A DNA stretch of 64,000 nt. Source: Liolophura sinensis. Lineage: Eukaryota > Mollusca > Polyplacophora > Chitonida > Chitonidae. Shown here in pieces: positions 45,701 to 58,600 of the stretch. Location: contig NC_088305.1 in NCBI RefSeq assembly GCF_032854445.1, forward strand, positions 29,412,628-29,476,627, in the 5' to 3' direction. How positions within the stretch are numbered: the stretch's first letter is position 1; the number at the start of each line of letters is the position of its first letter. Below the pieces are notes generated by a model. It was not told the origin of the DNA. It made no database searches and saw only the letters and a program-made list of their open reading frames with translations. Both the position numbers and the translations under genes were made by a program.

Positions 45701-48429
45701 TACTGCAAGATCCAGAATTATCCATGAATCCAGCAATTTTTTATACCTTAAATGACAAGAAATTTCGTCCATGACTAACTTGCCCACATTTCCTGATTCA
45801 GACAGTTCTGTTGATTTTAGAAAGGTGTTTTGAGGTCTGTTTGGAAAATGGGATGATATTCTGCTCAAAAACTGACAGTTTTGGTGCCAAAAATAATATT
45901 TTGTGACATTTATTTGCTGCTAAAAATGCACTTTTGGGGGTGAAATTTTAGGTCATTTAGGGCATTTGATGAAATTCTCATGAACACACGAGGCAGCAAG
46001 CATACTACATTTGACCTAACACCTGGCCGCAAAAAGGTGCCTTTTTACAGGTGAATAACCTTCATGTCATATATCTTACTACATATATATATACACATGA
46101 ATATGAAATTGTATATGAATGAAAACTTACTCATTAACAGCACAGCACAACTTTTTGGCGACTGTTAACAATCTGCATAATTTAACATACTGAAAATCAA
46201 CTGCATAATTTTATTCATAATTCATATTTATATAGTTCCATGAAAAATCTGCTCCACTGCAATAATTTTATATTTTCAGCTAAAGTTCATGGAAATTCGG
46301 TAAATTCATGCAGGCACAGGGATTAGAATCATTAGAATCAAAGCAAAAGCTACAGAACAGACTTAAATTTCAAATTTCATACAAATCTTAATCCACAGTT
46401 ACTTATGATGACATTGTCTAGAAAATCTCCACACTCTACCCTTCACCTGTTATCTGCAGTTCCTCTTAAAGGAGAAGAAAACATAAAAATGACATAAAAA
46501 TGAGATGAAAGAGCGTCGAAACTCATTTGCAGTTACAGTCAGTAATATTTTTGGGATTTTGTCTTTCAAGAGAAAAGGTTATTCAGCCATATTTTTGTAT
46601 GGTGGGTATTTGCAGCCACATCTTAGTACATGTCACTTATGTTTAATGATAATTAAAATCCTAATTAAAATAAGGATGTGATGCATAAAAAATTATTCAA
46701 ATGTGAATTTGTTGTTTATATCCAAACACATGCATTTAATTCAAATTATGACAATATTTATGTGAATATTAAATCTATAAATACAATAAAAATCCAGGCT
46801 GAATTTGTTAGATGGAAAGACCAAATTTCAATGCAAATATATTCATCATGAGTTACATCCTCATTTATAACATTGTTCCTCAAAGACAATATATACCAAG
46901 AGGAGGTCCCAAATACCCATCATACAAACATTATTTTTAAGTGTCTTAATCTTGAAAAAACTATTGAGGACCACACTTACAACTAACTTTTCGCGCTCTT
47001 GCATCTGAGATTTATGTAAGGTTTTCTCCACCTTTAATGATAACTACGAGTTTGAAAATACATGAAGGTAACAAGTTAGCCGTAAATTGGCCCAACAAAT
47101 AGTATAATAATAATAATAATAACAATAATAATTTTACCTCATCTAATGTAGCTCTGAAGCCCTGTACATTATGACTAGCTTTTTGCTTTTAAATATTTCC
47201 ACGGATAGATACAAATTTGCTACGGATACAAATGTAGTCATCCCATCAGATCTACAATGTACTATATTGTATATGGTTTTCTGAAAGTATGACTCGCATA
47301 TTTATATATGTGTGTGTTTTTACTATTTTTAGCGAAAATTTACGCTATAAGTCTAGGACTGATATGGAGTCTCAGAATACAGTTTTACCTTCGGACTGTA
47401 TCATTAAATGATATCAGGACACCACAAAACATGGCAATTTAACATTTTCCATACACAATTGGTCCCACATATACACTAGGGTGGGAAATACAGGTGTTCA
47501 AATATTTACACCATAAAACGAAGATTCCCGGCGAGAAATATGTGAGAGAGAGTACATTTGTACAACTCCTGACATGACTGATGGTCAGTATAGGAACAGG
47601 GTAATATAGATATAGTGTAAATGGCTGACAAAATGTGGCATTCATTAGCAGATGCATATTCATATGTGGGTGGGTAGAGAAGCCTGAATAAAATAGCACG
47701 CTTGGTAGAAGCCATTTTTAAAAATAAATGCCACCTTTAAAACAAAAAACACTTTTGAAATAAGAATTTATCATTTCTGAAATGAGTCTGACCTTTTTGA
47801 CATAAAAATTGACCACTGTAATATGAAATAACAAATGCACTTTTTCGGTCAATATTTTTCCAATACTGGAACTTATTTTCAAATAGGTGAATTATTATTT
47901 GAAAACTAATCCACAGCGTTTTTTTTTTCAAAACCGGTCAATTTTCATTTCAAAAGTGAAACATATTTCAAAAATGGTAAATTTTTATTTCCTCCACATT
48001 TTATTTTCAAAAATGATTCCTACAACATGCTTTATCTTTTTACATGAATCACTGGTCACAAAAACATCCTTTGTTACTGGACAAAGCTGCCAAATGTTTT
48101 CATGTCAATATTATCTGCACAGTTCTAACATATTATCATACACCAATCGTTTAATATTCATCACCATTTTGAGGTGAAATACTTCGAGTTTCACCAGACT
48201 CAGATAATGATACATGCATATGTTGTTGGTCAAATACAGTGTTGAAGTGTTTAAAAAAAAATGGTACACAGCCAATTTGTGGTGCCAGTATTTAACAAGA
48301 ACTCGCTCTTGGATAATCTACACTCTGATCATAGAAAGATTTACACCTGATTCTTCTCTCCTATGTTGACCAACCATTATTGTTGAAATCTTATCTAACA
48401 GTTAAATATACAAGGCTGCATAAATTTTG

Positions 48430-48645
48430 GTACAGTACACACACATACCAGTGCCTATGTACCAGTATTCACATCTACTGTACATATACCAGTGCATACG
48501 TACCAGTATTCACATCTACTGTACATATACCAGTGCATATGTACCAGTATTCACATCTACTGTACATATACCAGTGCATATGTACCAGTATTCACATCTA
48601 CTGTACATATACCAGTGCATATGTACCAGTATTCACAAATTTCAG
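48430..48645. repeat. 42-bp minisatellite, intergenic
   Basis: Five copies: CCAGTGCATATGTACCAGTA, TTCACATCTACTGTACATAT. Directly abuts a SINE at its right end. Confidence 0.95.
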
Positions 48646-48870
48646 GGGGCCCAATGTGGGTCGCTTTGAGTTCAAGTCCAGATCATGCTGGCTTCCTCTC
48701 CGGCCATACGTGGGAATACGTGTGGTCTGCCAGCAACCTGCGGATGGTCGTGGTTTCCCCCTGGGCAGTTTCCTCCCACAAACATTAATGCTAGCCACTG
48801 TTATATAAGTGAAATAATCTTGAGTTGGGTGTAAAGCACCAATCAAATAAATATTTAAATAAATAACAAA
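48645..48870 (+). mobile_element. SINE copy (main family)
   Basis: TTTGAGTTCAAGTCCAGATC (B-box-like), TGGCTTCCTCTCCGGCCATA, CAGCAACCTGCGGATGGTCG, GAAATAATCTTGAGT, AGCACCAATCAAATAAAT. A small duplication of ACGTGG(GAAT) is visible inside. Confidence 0.88.
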
Positions 48871-49607
48871 TTTCAAATGTGTAATTCTCATACAACTAAG
48901 TAAATAATTACACAAACTAAATGTATTAGATTCACAAACAGTGATCAGTTGCTTGTACTACAACCAACAGGGTGAACCTATATGTATGATCACCAGCTTG
49001 CACTCAAGACTTTCTGCGCTATGAGAAACTTTCAGCGGAATAGGACGGTCTTATACATCAGGATTTTACAGAATGTACCCTTGCTAAACAACATATGAAC
49101 ACCAAAGTTAACGCTTTGTACCTCGTTTTCTTGCTTGATTAGGTGGACCTGGAAATAGTACAGGTGTGTATTTCAAGGTCTAAAATGCTGTGTACCAATC
49201 AATGTATAAACACAAAAGTGGTACAGTTGGTGTTTTGCCTGATTAGTACAGGTGTATATTTCAAGGTCTAAAATGCCAGGTGGTGATCAACACATGAACA
49301 CCTTCATATATAAGTCAACTCTTCACACCTGGTCATTTACCTGTGAATTCTGGGATGTCGCATGCTAACCCATGTGTGGATAGGTCAACAACAACAGACC
49401 TCACCAAGATGAACTCTTTACACCTAACCTTCCGTATCATTGTAAAATGTATCTAGGATTCCTTTCTTAACATCAGAGTTTGTCCAAGTGATCTTTAGGC
49501 TGATTACATGGATTAAGACCTGGATTAAGACCTGGATTATAAGGTTCTAATCCTGTCATTAACACCACAGCTTACATGTAATTAGAAGACGTAATCTGCT
49601 GGGTCTA

Positions 49608-52600
49608 TCATCTGCGAGGCTTGTCCAATTCTTCTACAATGTTGGTCAGTCGCTGGCGTGCCTTTTTACTGATGTGGTCTATACAGTTCACAAGAGCTAT
49701 CAACTGCTTCGGTGAATATACCTATAACAATGATGAATGACGGTTGAACAGACAGCTGGAGAAGTATTTATTTATTTACTTGATTGGTGTTTTACGCCGT
49801 ACTCAAGAATATTTCAGTTATACCACGGCAGCCAGCATTATGATGGGAGGAAACTGGGCAAAACCCGGGGGGAACCCAGGACCATCCGCAGGTTGCTGAG
49901 GGACCTTCCCACAGCTGGAGAAGTAAGTTTAAAATGTTATTCCATTCACTCAAACTTATCCGTCTTTATCTGTGGTTCCTGGTACTGGTACATGGAATTT
50001 CAAAAAGGCAATAATGACACAAATCCACATCCTTGATGAGGTTCCAAGACCGTGTCTTACAGAATATGGATAAGGTGGAATAACAATTTCCAAAATACAC
50101 GAAACAATGATTCTTTAAGATATTTGTGGGCACATGTATCACATTAGCTGAGGAAAATTAAGTTACATAGTAAATCAGAAATAAATTTGAAATGTAATAG
50201 GGTGAAACATAAGCTCTGTCTTCCTCGACACTGAAAGGAATATTCCCTTAGTCAAGTGGTGAAAACCATGGACTGAATACCCAAAGGTCATGGGTTTAAA
50301 CCCTGACATGGACGTTCAGCCACATTAGAACTGGAGAAATGTGTTTTACTCAGGGCTGAAGTTACTCCAGCAATGGGAGAATTCATATTTACGTTCTCTT
50401 AAAACTACAAAATATAGTTTTCTCAGAAATGCAACAATAACTTTATCTCAGAAATATGAGAATTAAGTTTTCTCATCATTCTGTCAGTCGTTAAACAAAA
50501 CGGCTGTTCCTTAGGCCTCCCTCGTTTTGAACATGTATATGTGGGATAATTAGACTTACCTTATGTTCCCTCACCCACTGTTCTAACTGTGCCTCGGGCA
50601 GGTAATAGGCCTTGATGTACGACTCCACGAAATCTCGGTCAGGTAAAGGCCTGCTCAAAGAAATGGACAAAACAAAAAAAATCAAGGTTCACCATAGCTT
50701 TGAGCTTTCATCTTTTCTCCTTTCATCCAAATATAACCCTCTGATGCACAATGGTATTACAACTAGGGTGACTTGCCATTAGCTCACCAATAGCACACCT
50801 CTAACAGGCTTGTACCATTCCAAATTTTTTTCTGTTGAATGTACAGTACAGTATACAATGATTAGAAGTACGGCATATAACTTTTCACACCCAAACTAAA
50901 AACTTCCACATGGAGGCTTAACTTTTTACACCCAAACTAACTTCCGCATGATGGCTTAACTTTTTACACCCAAACTAACTTCCACATGGAGACTTAATTT
51001 TTTACACCCAAACTAACTTCCACATGGAGGCTTTAACTTTTTACACCCAAACTAAAACCTTCCACATGGAGGCTTTAACTTTTTACACCCAAACTAACTT
51101 CCACATGGAGGATTAACTTTTTACATCCAAACTAACTTCCACATGGAGGCTTTAACTTTTTCTACCCAAACTACCTTCCACATGGAGGCTTTAACTTTTT
51201 CCACCCAACCTAACTTCCACATGTAGGCTTTAACTTTTTACACCCAAACTAACTTCCACATTGAGGCTTCAACTTTTTCCACCCAAACTAACTTCCAAAT
51301 GTAGGCTTTAACTTTTTCCACCCAAACTAACTTCCACATCACTGGCTCACCACAGGCTAGCAACAGATTACATACACTTGAGAGCTTTCAGATTTTACCC
51401 AGTAGCCTTGACTCCCTATGATACAAGTTTATTATTTAATATCCTTTTCGATCATTTATTCCCTGGAAACATGCCCACATACAAAGCCTAACAAACTATT
51501 ATCTTCCATTCAAAGTTGCCTCAAGGCATTATAACCTTAAAAAATACTCCTCTCCGGCCACACATGTGAAGGTCTGCCAGCAGTTTGGGGATGGTCGTGG
51601 GTTTGCCCCGGGCTATGGCCGGTTTCCTCCCACCATAATGCTGGCCACTGTCGTACAAGTGAAATATGCTTGAGTATGGCATAAAACACCAATCAAATAA
51701 ATAATAAATACTCACAATTTGAATTCAGAAAGCTTTGTCCAAGTACAAGTGTATTTATTAATTTATATGATTGGTGTTTTACGCCGTACTTAAGAATATT
51801 TCACTTGTACCACAGTGGCCAGCATTATGGAGGGAGGAAACCAAGCAGAGCTCAGAGGAAATCCACGATACCATCCGCAGGTTGCAGAAAGACTTTCCCA
51901 TGTACGGCCCTTTGTGCGAGTAGCCCAGTACAAAATTCTGCATGTCCTGGTGAGTTTTTATCTCTAGGTAGTGTGAGCTTCGCCTTTACCTGACATCTGT
52001 GAGCTTTTCCAGCTTGGTAATGTACTGCTGGAAATCCAGCTGCATCAGTGCTCTCCCTTCGTTAGTACACTTCTTAGCGCTGGCGTACCTGGATTAGCAA
52101 GTCAAAATAGGCATGGTGTTAAAAAGGTATGGTGTTGAAAATTGGCTTGACATGGTGTTGAAAACAGGCTTGCATGGTGTTGAAAATAGGTTCTGGGTTG
52201 TGTTGAAAATAGGCTTGGTATGGTGTTGAAAATAGGACTGGTACTGTGTCCAAAAAATAGGCATGGTAAGATGTTCAAAACAAAATTGGTATGGTGTTCC
52301 AAACAGACTTTGGTATGGTGTTCAGAATAGGCCGTTCAGACAAGATGATGAAACTAAGCAGTTAAAGAATGATTGACACATTGCACTATTTTCTCAAGTA
52401 AGTATCCAACTGTTTAGGTAAGTACATCTATCTACCCTATTTCTTCTAAAATTTGAGACACCAAGTCTGCTCATTTTAGCCAATATATATGCAATTCTAG
52501 CAGGAATATTGAGTTTCTTTTTTCTCACATGGTTAGACCATTTAATTAACAACATACTCCTATCTTTACTTTTTCAAAAGGCTGCTAGAGAAATGTAATA

Positions 52601-55600
52601 TTCCACTTTCAACACTACTAATATCTGTCCCAAATTTAAGAGGAATTAGGGTAGTTTGTCAGATGAGTGTCCAGTTCCTCAGGCAAGTATTCCATTTCTC
52701 AAGCAAGTATGCAACTTCTCCGGTAACTATGCAATTCCTAAGCTAAGTATGCAAATATTCTGGTAAGTATGCGATTCCTCAGCTAACTATGCAACTCTGC
52801 TGGTAAGTATGCAATTCCTCAGCTTAGTATGCAACTCCTCTGGTAAGTATGCGATTCCCCAGATAAGTATGCAACTCTGCTGGTAAGAATGCAATTCCTC
52901 AGATAAGTATGCAACTCCTCTGGTAAATATGCAATTCCTCAGCTAAGTATGCAACTCTGCTGGTAAGAATGCAATTCCTCATGTAAATATCCAATTCCTC
53001 AAGTAATTGTCCAATTCCTAAGGTACTTGGCAAACTCCTCTAATTATTCAACTACTCAGGTAAGTATTCAACTGCTCCAGCAAATATTCAACTCCTCCAG
53101 TAAGTATCCATTTCCTCAGGAAAGTATACAATTCCTCAGGTAATTGTTCCGCTCCTCACATGAGGTGATTTACATTATTCTTTAAACCATCTGTTAACAC
53201 AACTCCATAACACCGTGTGAACAGCTAAGGTAACGAAAAAATCACAATTGAATCCCATGTAGTTAACAACATCTCGTTTCAGCCTGACTAGTCATTTACA
53301 CCAATTAAAGTGCTACTACAAACCACGTTGTTTAGATACTTAACACCTAATATAACTCACCCTTCCACAAAGGTCCTGTTAGCAATCCTCACACACTGTT
53401 CCCACAGGGTGTCGTGGACGGCCTTAGGGAGGGGCACCTGTTTCAGGATCTCTACCATTCGCTTCTCAAAGCTCGAAAACTCCTGAAACAAACCGTAATC
53501 AGTTGGTCATCACAAAGTGGTTCTGATGAATGGTGAGTAGGCCACGCTATACACGCATACAACACGGCCTGATCCAGGGCATTTTTCAACATGTCAAATG
53601 GGTTTGGATGTCAGAAGTTTGGGATCCTAAACTATCCCTAAAGTCCAGGCAGTCCAGGTGTACGTTTGGTTGTGGGATGTGCAATGTAACCATTAAGCAC
53701 CCTTAAATCAATTACTGTATTTCACCTAAAATTTAGTATGTTACAACGCACTTTCAGAGGCTTTTAAAAGCCTTAAAATGATACTTTCGATGATAACTCT
53801 TCAACCTTCACAATACAATCAATCAGAATGAAGCAAAATGTGTCACTTGAAAGAGGCTAGGTTAATTACAGAATGCACTTTTCTTAAAGATTTCAATACA
53901 TGTTATTGCTTAGTTTTACAATAGTGTGAACACTTGTTGTTTAGAACATGGCATTAACAAATCTGTTCAAGGCAGATACAAAAAATTTGTGTTCTGGCCA
54001 CAGCAAGTCGGTGTATGACAACAACAAATCTGTGAATTGCAGCATCAATCAACTGACCTTGAGAATGACATCGACATAAACATTGTGCTGCGACATGATC
54101 TCCTTGACATCCCACTTGACTGCCGACATGAGTTGCTGAAGCTTGTCGTAGTCTATGGCCTGCGCGGCCACTGAGCCGTAGATGGGCCGCCTGAGTTCAT
54201 GACACATTTCCACTGTCTGTACACGTTGCAGAGGGTTAAAGAAAACAGGATCAACAAAAACACTTAGGAATTTTTCAGTCTATGTGTGAATACTGCACAA
54301 AGCTAATCTCATAGTCACTCCCACAGACAGGTATAAGGTTCAGGGTTTAATACTAAGGTGAAAGAGCGAGTCACTCTTAGTTTGCAGAAAATCAAATCAG
54401 TAAAGAAACTAGGAAATTTTTGTTTTTGTGTTTAATACCATATGACAAAACCTGCAAGTAGTTTTTATGGATGGAGCAAATCCAGGTTACACCACCAAAA
54501 CCTTTGGCAATTTACTGAGTTAAACTAATATCAATACAGAAATATTAATTTGCCCAATTACCAACCTTACACTATACAAATACCACAAAGTGACAACATA
54601 AGTATTTCCATATAACTTTTCTTGTACTGTTTTCCATACAAGAAAATGTTATATATTGCATAAAATCTCTGTCGCCTTGAATAAATCCCTACATCGACCA
54701 AATCCAATGGGAACAACATCTTCTATGTTCAAGTAGTTTATACAATTATTTATACATTCATCTGATTGAGGATTAATGAGGTACTCAGGCATTTTCTACC
54801 TGTTGGCAGGCATTTTATGGCTGCCGGACAAAACCACCAGCCTTTAGCAATTAACTGATGATTTTCCTTTTTGCATTTTCCCCCGATTTTCAAATACACC
54901 TTTCTGAAAATGTACAATCCAATTTAGAAAGCCATTTCAAGCTCATCTTGAATTGAAACCTATGTAAATATGGTAGTAATCTGAATCTTTAGACTGCCTG
55001 TTTAATTCAACAGTTTACCTCACTGAAAGTGCCAGCAGAAAAGTTTCCGGTGGGTAGTTTTGATTATACCCTCCTTTATTAGACAGTTTAAATCCAATGA
55101 TATCATTGTTTTAGTTTTTTGTTTAGTTTTCCTTTTGACTTGAATTTATATACAGTTGGAACCATAAGCACGAAAAGTTTTAATTCAATAAAGTTACTAC
55201 AATTGTTTTCTGCTTTTCTTTTTTTTTAAATATTAAAAAAAAATCGTGACATACCTGTGAGTAGAACTGATGCAGGAAAGCTTTTTTATTGGGTGGGATC
55301 ATGGCGTCCAGATGTGGGTGGAGAAACTCAAACTGTGCAGCCAGGAACATTCTACAACACATTCAACAAATGTGGGTAGATATTTCAACAACATGGCAGA
55401 CATTTCAACATAAAATGTGTAAACATTTCAACATAAGATGTGGTAGATATGTCAACACATGGTAGACATTTCAACATAAAATTTTGCAGACCATTTCAAC
55501 ACAAAACGTGGTAGACATTTCAACATAAAATTTTGCACATTCAACACAAAATGTGGTAGATATGTCAACATGTGGTAGACATTTCAACACAAAATGTGGT

Positions 55601-58600
55601 AGATATGTCAACACGTGGTAGACATTTCAACATAAATGTGGTAGATATGTCAACACGTGGTAGACATTTCAACAATGTAGTAGACTTATTAACAAATGTG
55701 ACCAGACTTATTACACATGTATGGGACTCTCTCAGTGAGATATAACAAACATAGCTTTGACTGATTTCAGCGCACATAAAAGTCGTTACTGGAACCCTGT
55801 TTATTCCTACTCACAGAGATTCTGCAGCGACAACCCGCTCAGCAAGGCCATACAGTCTGTCGGGGGTCATCAGGCCAGTAATTGAGGACAGCTGAGGGGG
55901 TGGCATCTTGTCACCCTAAGACAAGAACCAAAATACATAATCTTTTATCTTTACTTACATAGAATTTACATCAATATACAGTCCAATCCATTCCTAGCAT
56001 CTTGACTTTATCCCGACTACATATATTCAGCATTGAACAAATTGGTTTATTTATTTAACTGGTGTTTTTCATGCCGTACTCAAGAATATTTCACTTATAT
56101 GACGACGGCCAGCATTATGGTGTGAGGAAACCGGGCAGAGCCCAGGCGGAATCCATGAGCTGGGCTTGAACTCACAGCAACCACAATGGTGAGAGGCTCC
56201 TGGGTAATTATGCTGCGCTAGCACGCTAACAGCCTGTGCTACAAAGCCCCCAAATTGGCGAGCAGGGAGGAGATTTAATTTATCAAATGCCACTGAACAG
56301 ATCATTCTAAAAAAACGCTTTGAAAATTGCATGTCAACCTCTAATGGTGATATTGTAGGTGGCTGTAAACATTTTCAGAACACCATCTACACCTAAAAAG
56401 CTATTTTACAGCAAATCATCTGGCAGACATTCCTTATATGAGGACATTCCCGTAGTGAGATATTCGCTCAATGTATGTAGACATTCCCTCAATGAAACAT
56501 TCCTTACATCAGACATTCCCTATGTGAGACATTCCCACAGTGAGACAGTCTCTCAGAGATATTCCTCATTAAGGGATCAATCAGTGAGGACATTCCTCAG
56601 TGGGACAGTCTCTCAGAAATATTCCTCAATAAGACATTCAATCAGTGAGACATTCCCTCAGTGAGACAATCCCTCAGTGAGATATTCATTCAGTGAGATA
56701 TTCTTGCAGTAAGACATTCACTCAGTGAGATATTCATTCAGTGAGATATTCTTGCAGTAAGACATTCACTCAGTGAGATAATCTGACAGTAAGAGGTTCA
56801 CTCAGCAAGACATTCACTCAGTGAGATTTTCTCAGAGTGAGACATTCCATACATTAGACACTGCGTTCATAAGACATTGAATCCATAAGAAATTGCCTCA
56901 ATTAAACTGACCTGATTATCGTCACTGTTTCCCGGGCGGCCTGCTCTGCCACATTATCGGACATAATCAGACTGTCTTCTATCCTCTGCAGCGTAATTTT
57001 GGTTCGGTTGCTAAGGATGAGAGAATTCAGCTCCGGCTGCAACAACAACAACAAAAATGTAATTAATCATTTATGCGATTGGGGTTTTAATTTCATCGGC
57101 CAGTGTAAACCACCAGCTTGTGGTAAACAAATGTTGAACATCATCTATTCATGTACACGTATTTACATCATAGCTGTATAATGTCACTGTCAAAAATATT
57201 TCACTCATACGACTGATAGAATTATCGTGGGAGACAACCGGGTGACCATTCCCAGGCTGCTGGAAGACTGGCCCATGTATAATTGAAGAGGGAGCCAGGC
57301 AGAGCCCTGGGGGAGCCCATACCCAGCTGCAAGTTGTTGGCAGACTTTCTGATGACCAGAGGAGGGAAGCCAGGCAGAGTCCAGGGGCTGCCAGATCTTT
57401 CAATCTACGACATGAGAGGAAGACAGGCAGAGCTCTGGAAAAACCTATGCCCATCCGCAAGTTGTCTTCCCATTTACGACCGGAAAGGAAGAGAGCATGG
57501 GCTGGGCTTGAACTCACAGCGACCACATGAGTGAGAGGTTCCTGAACCATTGTTCTGCGAGAGCACGTTAACCTCTCAGCGACGAAACATAAAGAAAAGG
57601 ACCATATTTTATAGGAGTTATCTCCCATGAACTTCATGTAAGATGACCGTAACAGTTTGTCAACACACATCTGAAATAAAGTAAGGCGGGTCAGCCTCAA
57701 AGACAACAACCTGAAAGTGAAAGACAGCACCTGACTAATGTATCTTATTCAAAGTACCTTAAACGGGCATTAAATATTTGTTTAGATTTTTGTCAACCCA
57801 GTTAAAGTTTAGTGAAACTTCGTCTTGACACAGCTTCAGCGTGTCTCCATTATCGACAGCAAAGTGATGTCACGTTTACTCTAGCTGTCTAACGTTGAAG
57901 TCATTTTCCGTACTATAGTCAAAGCAGTAGCCTATGGCAGATGAAAGTTGTGGACTTCGGTGATGAAGGTCCAAGTGATAGCTAGCTTTTTTGGAAATTG
58001 GACATAATGGAAGGATATTTCTTCCACTGCTTGAAACGTTGATACAGTAAGCTGCTTTGTCATTTACAGCATAAGTAGCCTGCGAACGCACTGCCAGAGT
58101 ATTCGTGGTTCAGGTGATAGCCTCTGTAGGGGTTGTGCTGGTGATTTGACCCTTATTAACTATAATTTACAAAATTACAACAGGACTATTGTAAAAACTA
58201 GATTCCTGCTCAATTCTGAAACAGATGGAAATACATCTAAGCACCACTGAGTCCTGATCTAGGCATCCCACTGTCAATTGAATTTTATGCTTCAGCTTTG
58301 TGGTGATGGTTTCTAAGATGAAACCAGTTCTGACATAGTTATCGCAGACATCAGACAGAGTACCTCGGCTTGAACACGGTGTTTTAATAAGTTTATCGTA
58401 TTTTATAAAAGAAAACCAAAAATAATCCCTCGTATGCAAGAAAGATAAAGGAGCAAAATTAAAATTCTTTAATTGTCATAACTTAAAAAAAAACCAAGAT
58501 AACAAACGATGTCATAAGCATTGTCCAGTGAGATGCCAGCCTCTCATTCCCATCAACCTTTGGCATCCCTAATGGATTTTTCACCGACTCTGATATTTGT

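Larger units (their letters stand above)
36365..49607. other. intergenic region between convergent RETSAT and VPS50
   Basis: About 13 kb with no recognisable exon on either strand, apart from repeats listed separately. Stretches 42,565-44,355, 44,535-45,585 and 45,705-48,425 are AT-rich and mostly unique; a weak SINE-like remnant lies near 44,930-45,020 and a short AAT microsatellite at 47,100-47,132. 3' UTRs of both genes should lie at the ends. A diverged repeat fragment at 40,160-40,410 shares words with the first kilobase. Confidence 0.6.

Noticed and set aside
57149-57730. 193-codon minus-strand open frame
   Set aside because: It runs through a rearranged SINE; matching stretches of the same SINE elsewhere are non-coding.
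57876-58439. Short minus-strand frames inside the 0.77-kb dispersed repeat
   Set aside because: The other copy (16,975-17,760) does not keep them open, so no transposase or similar protein is supported.
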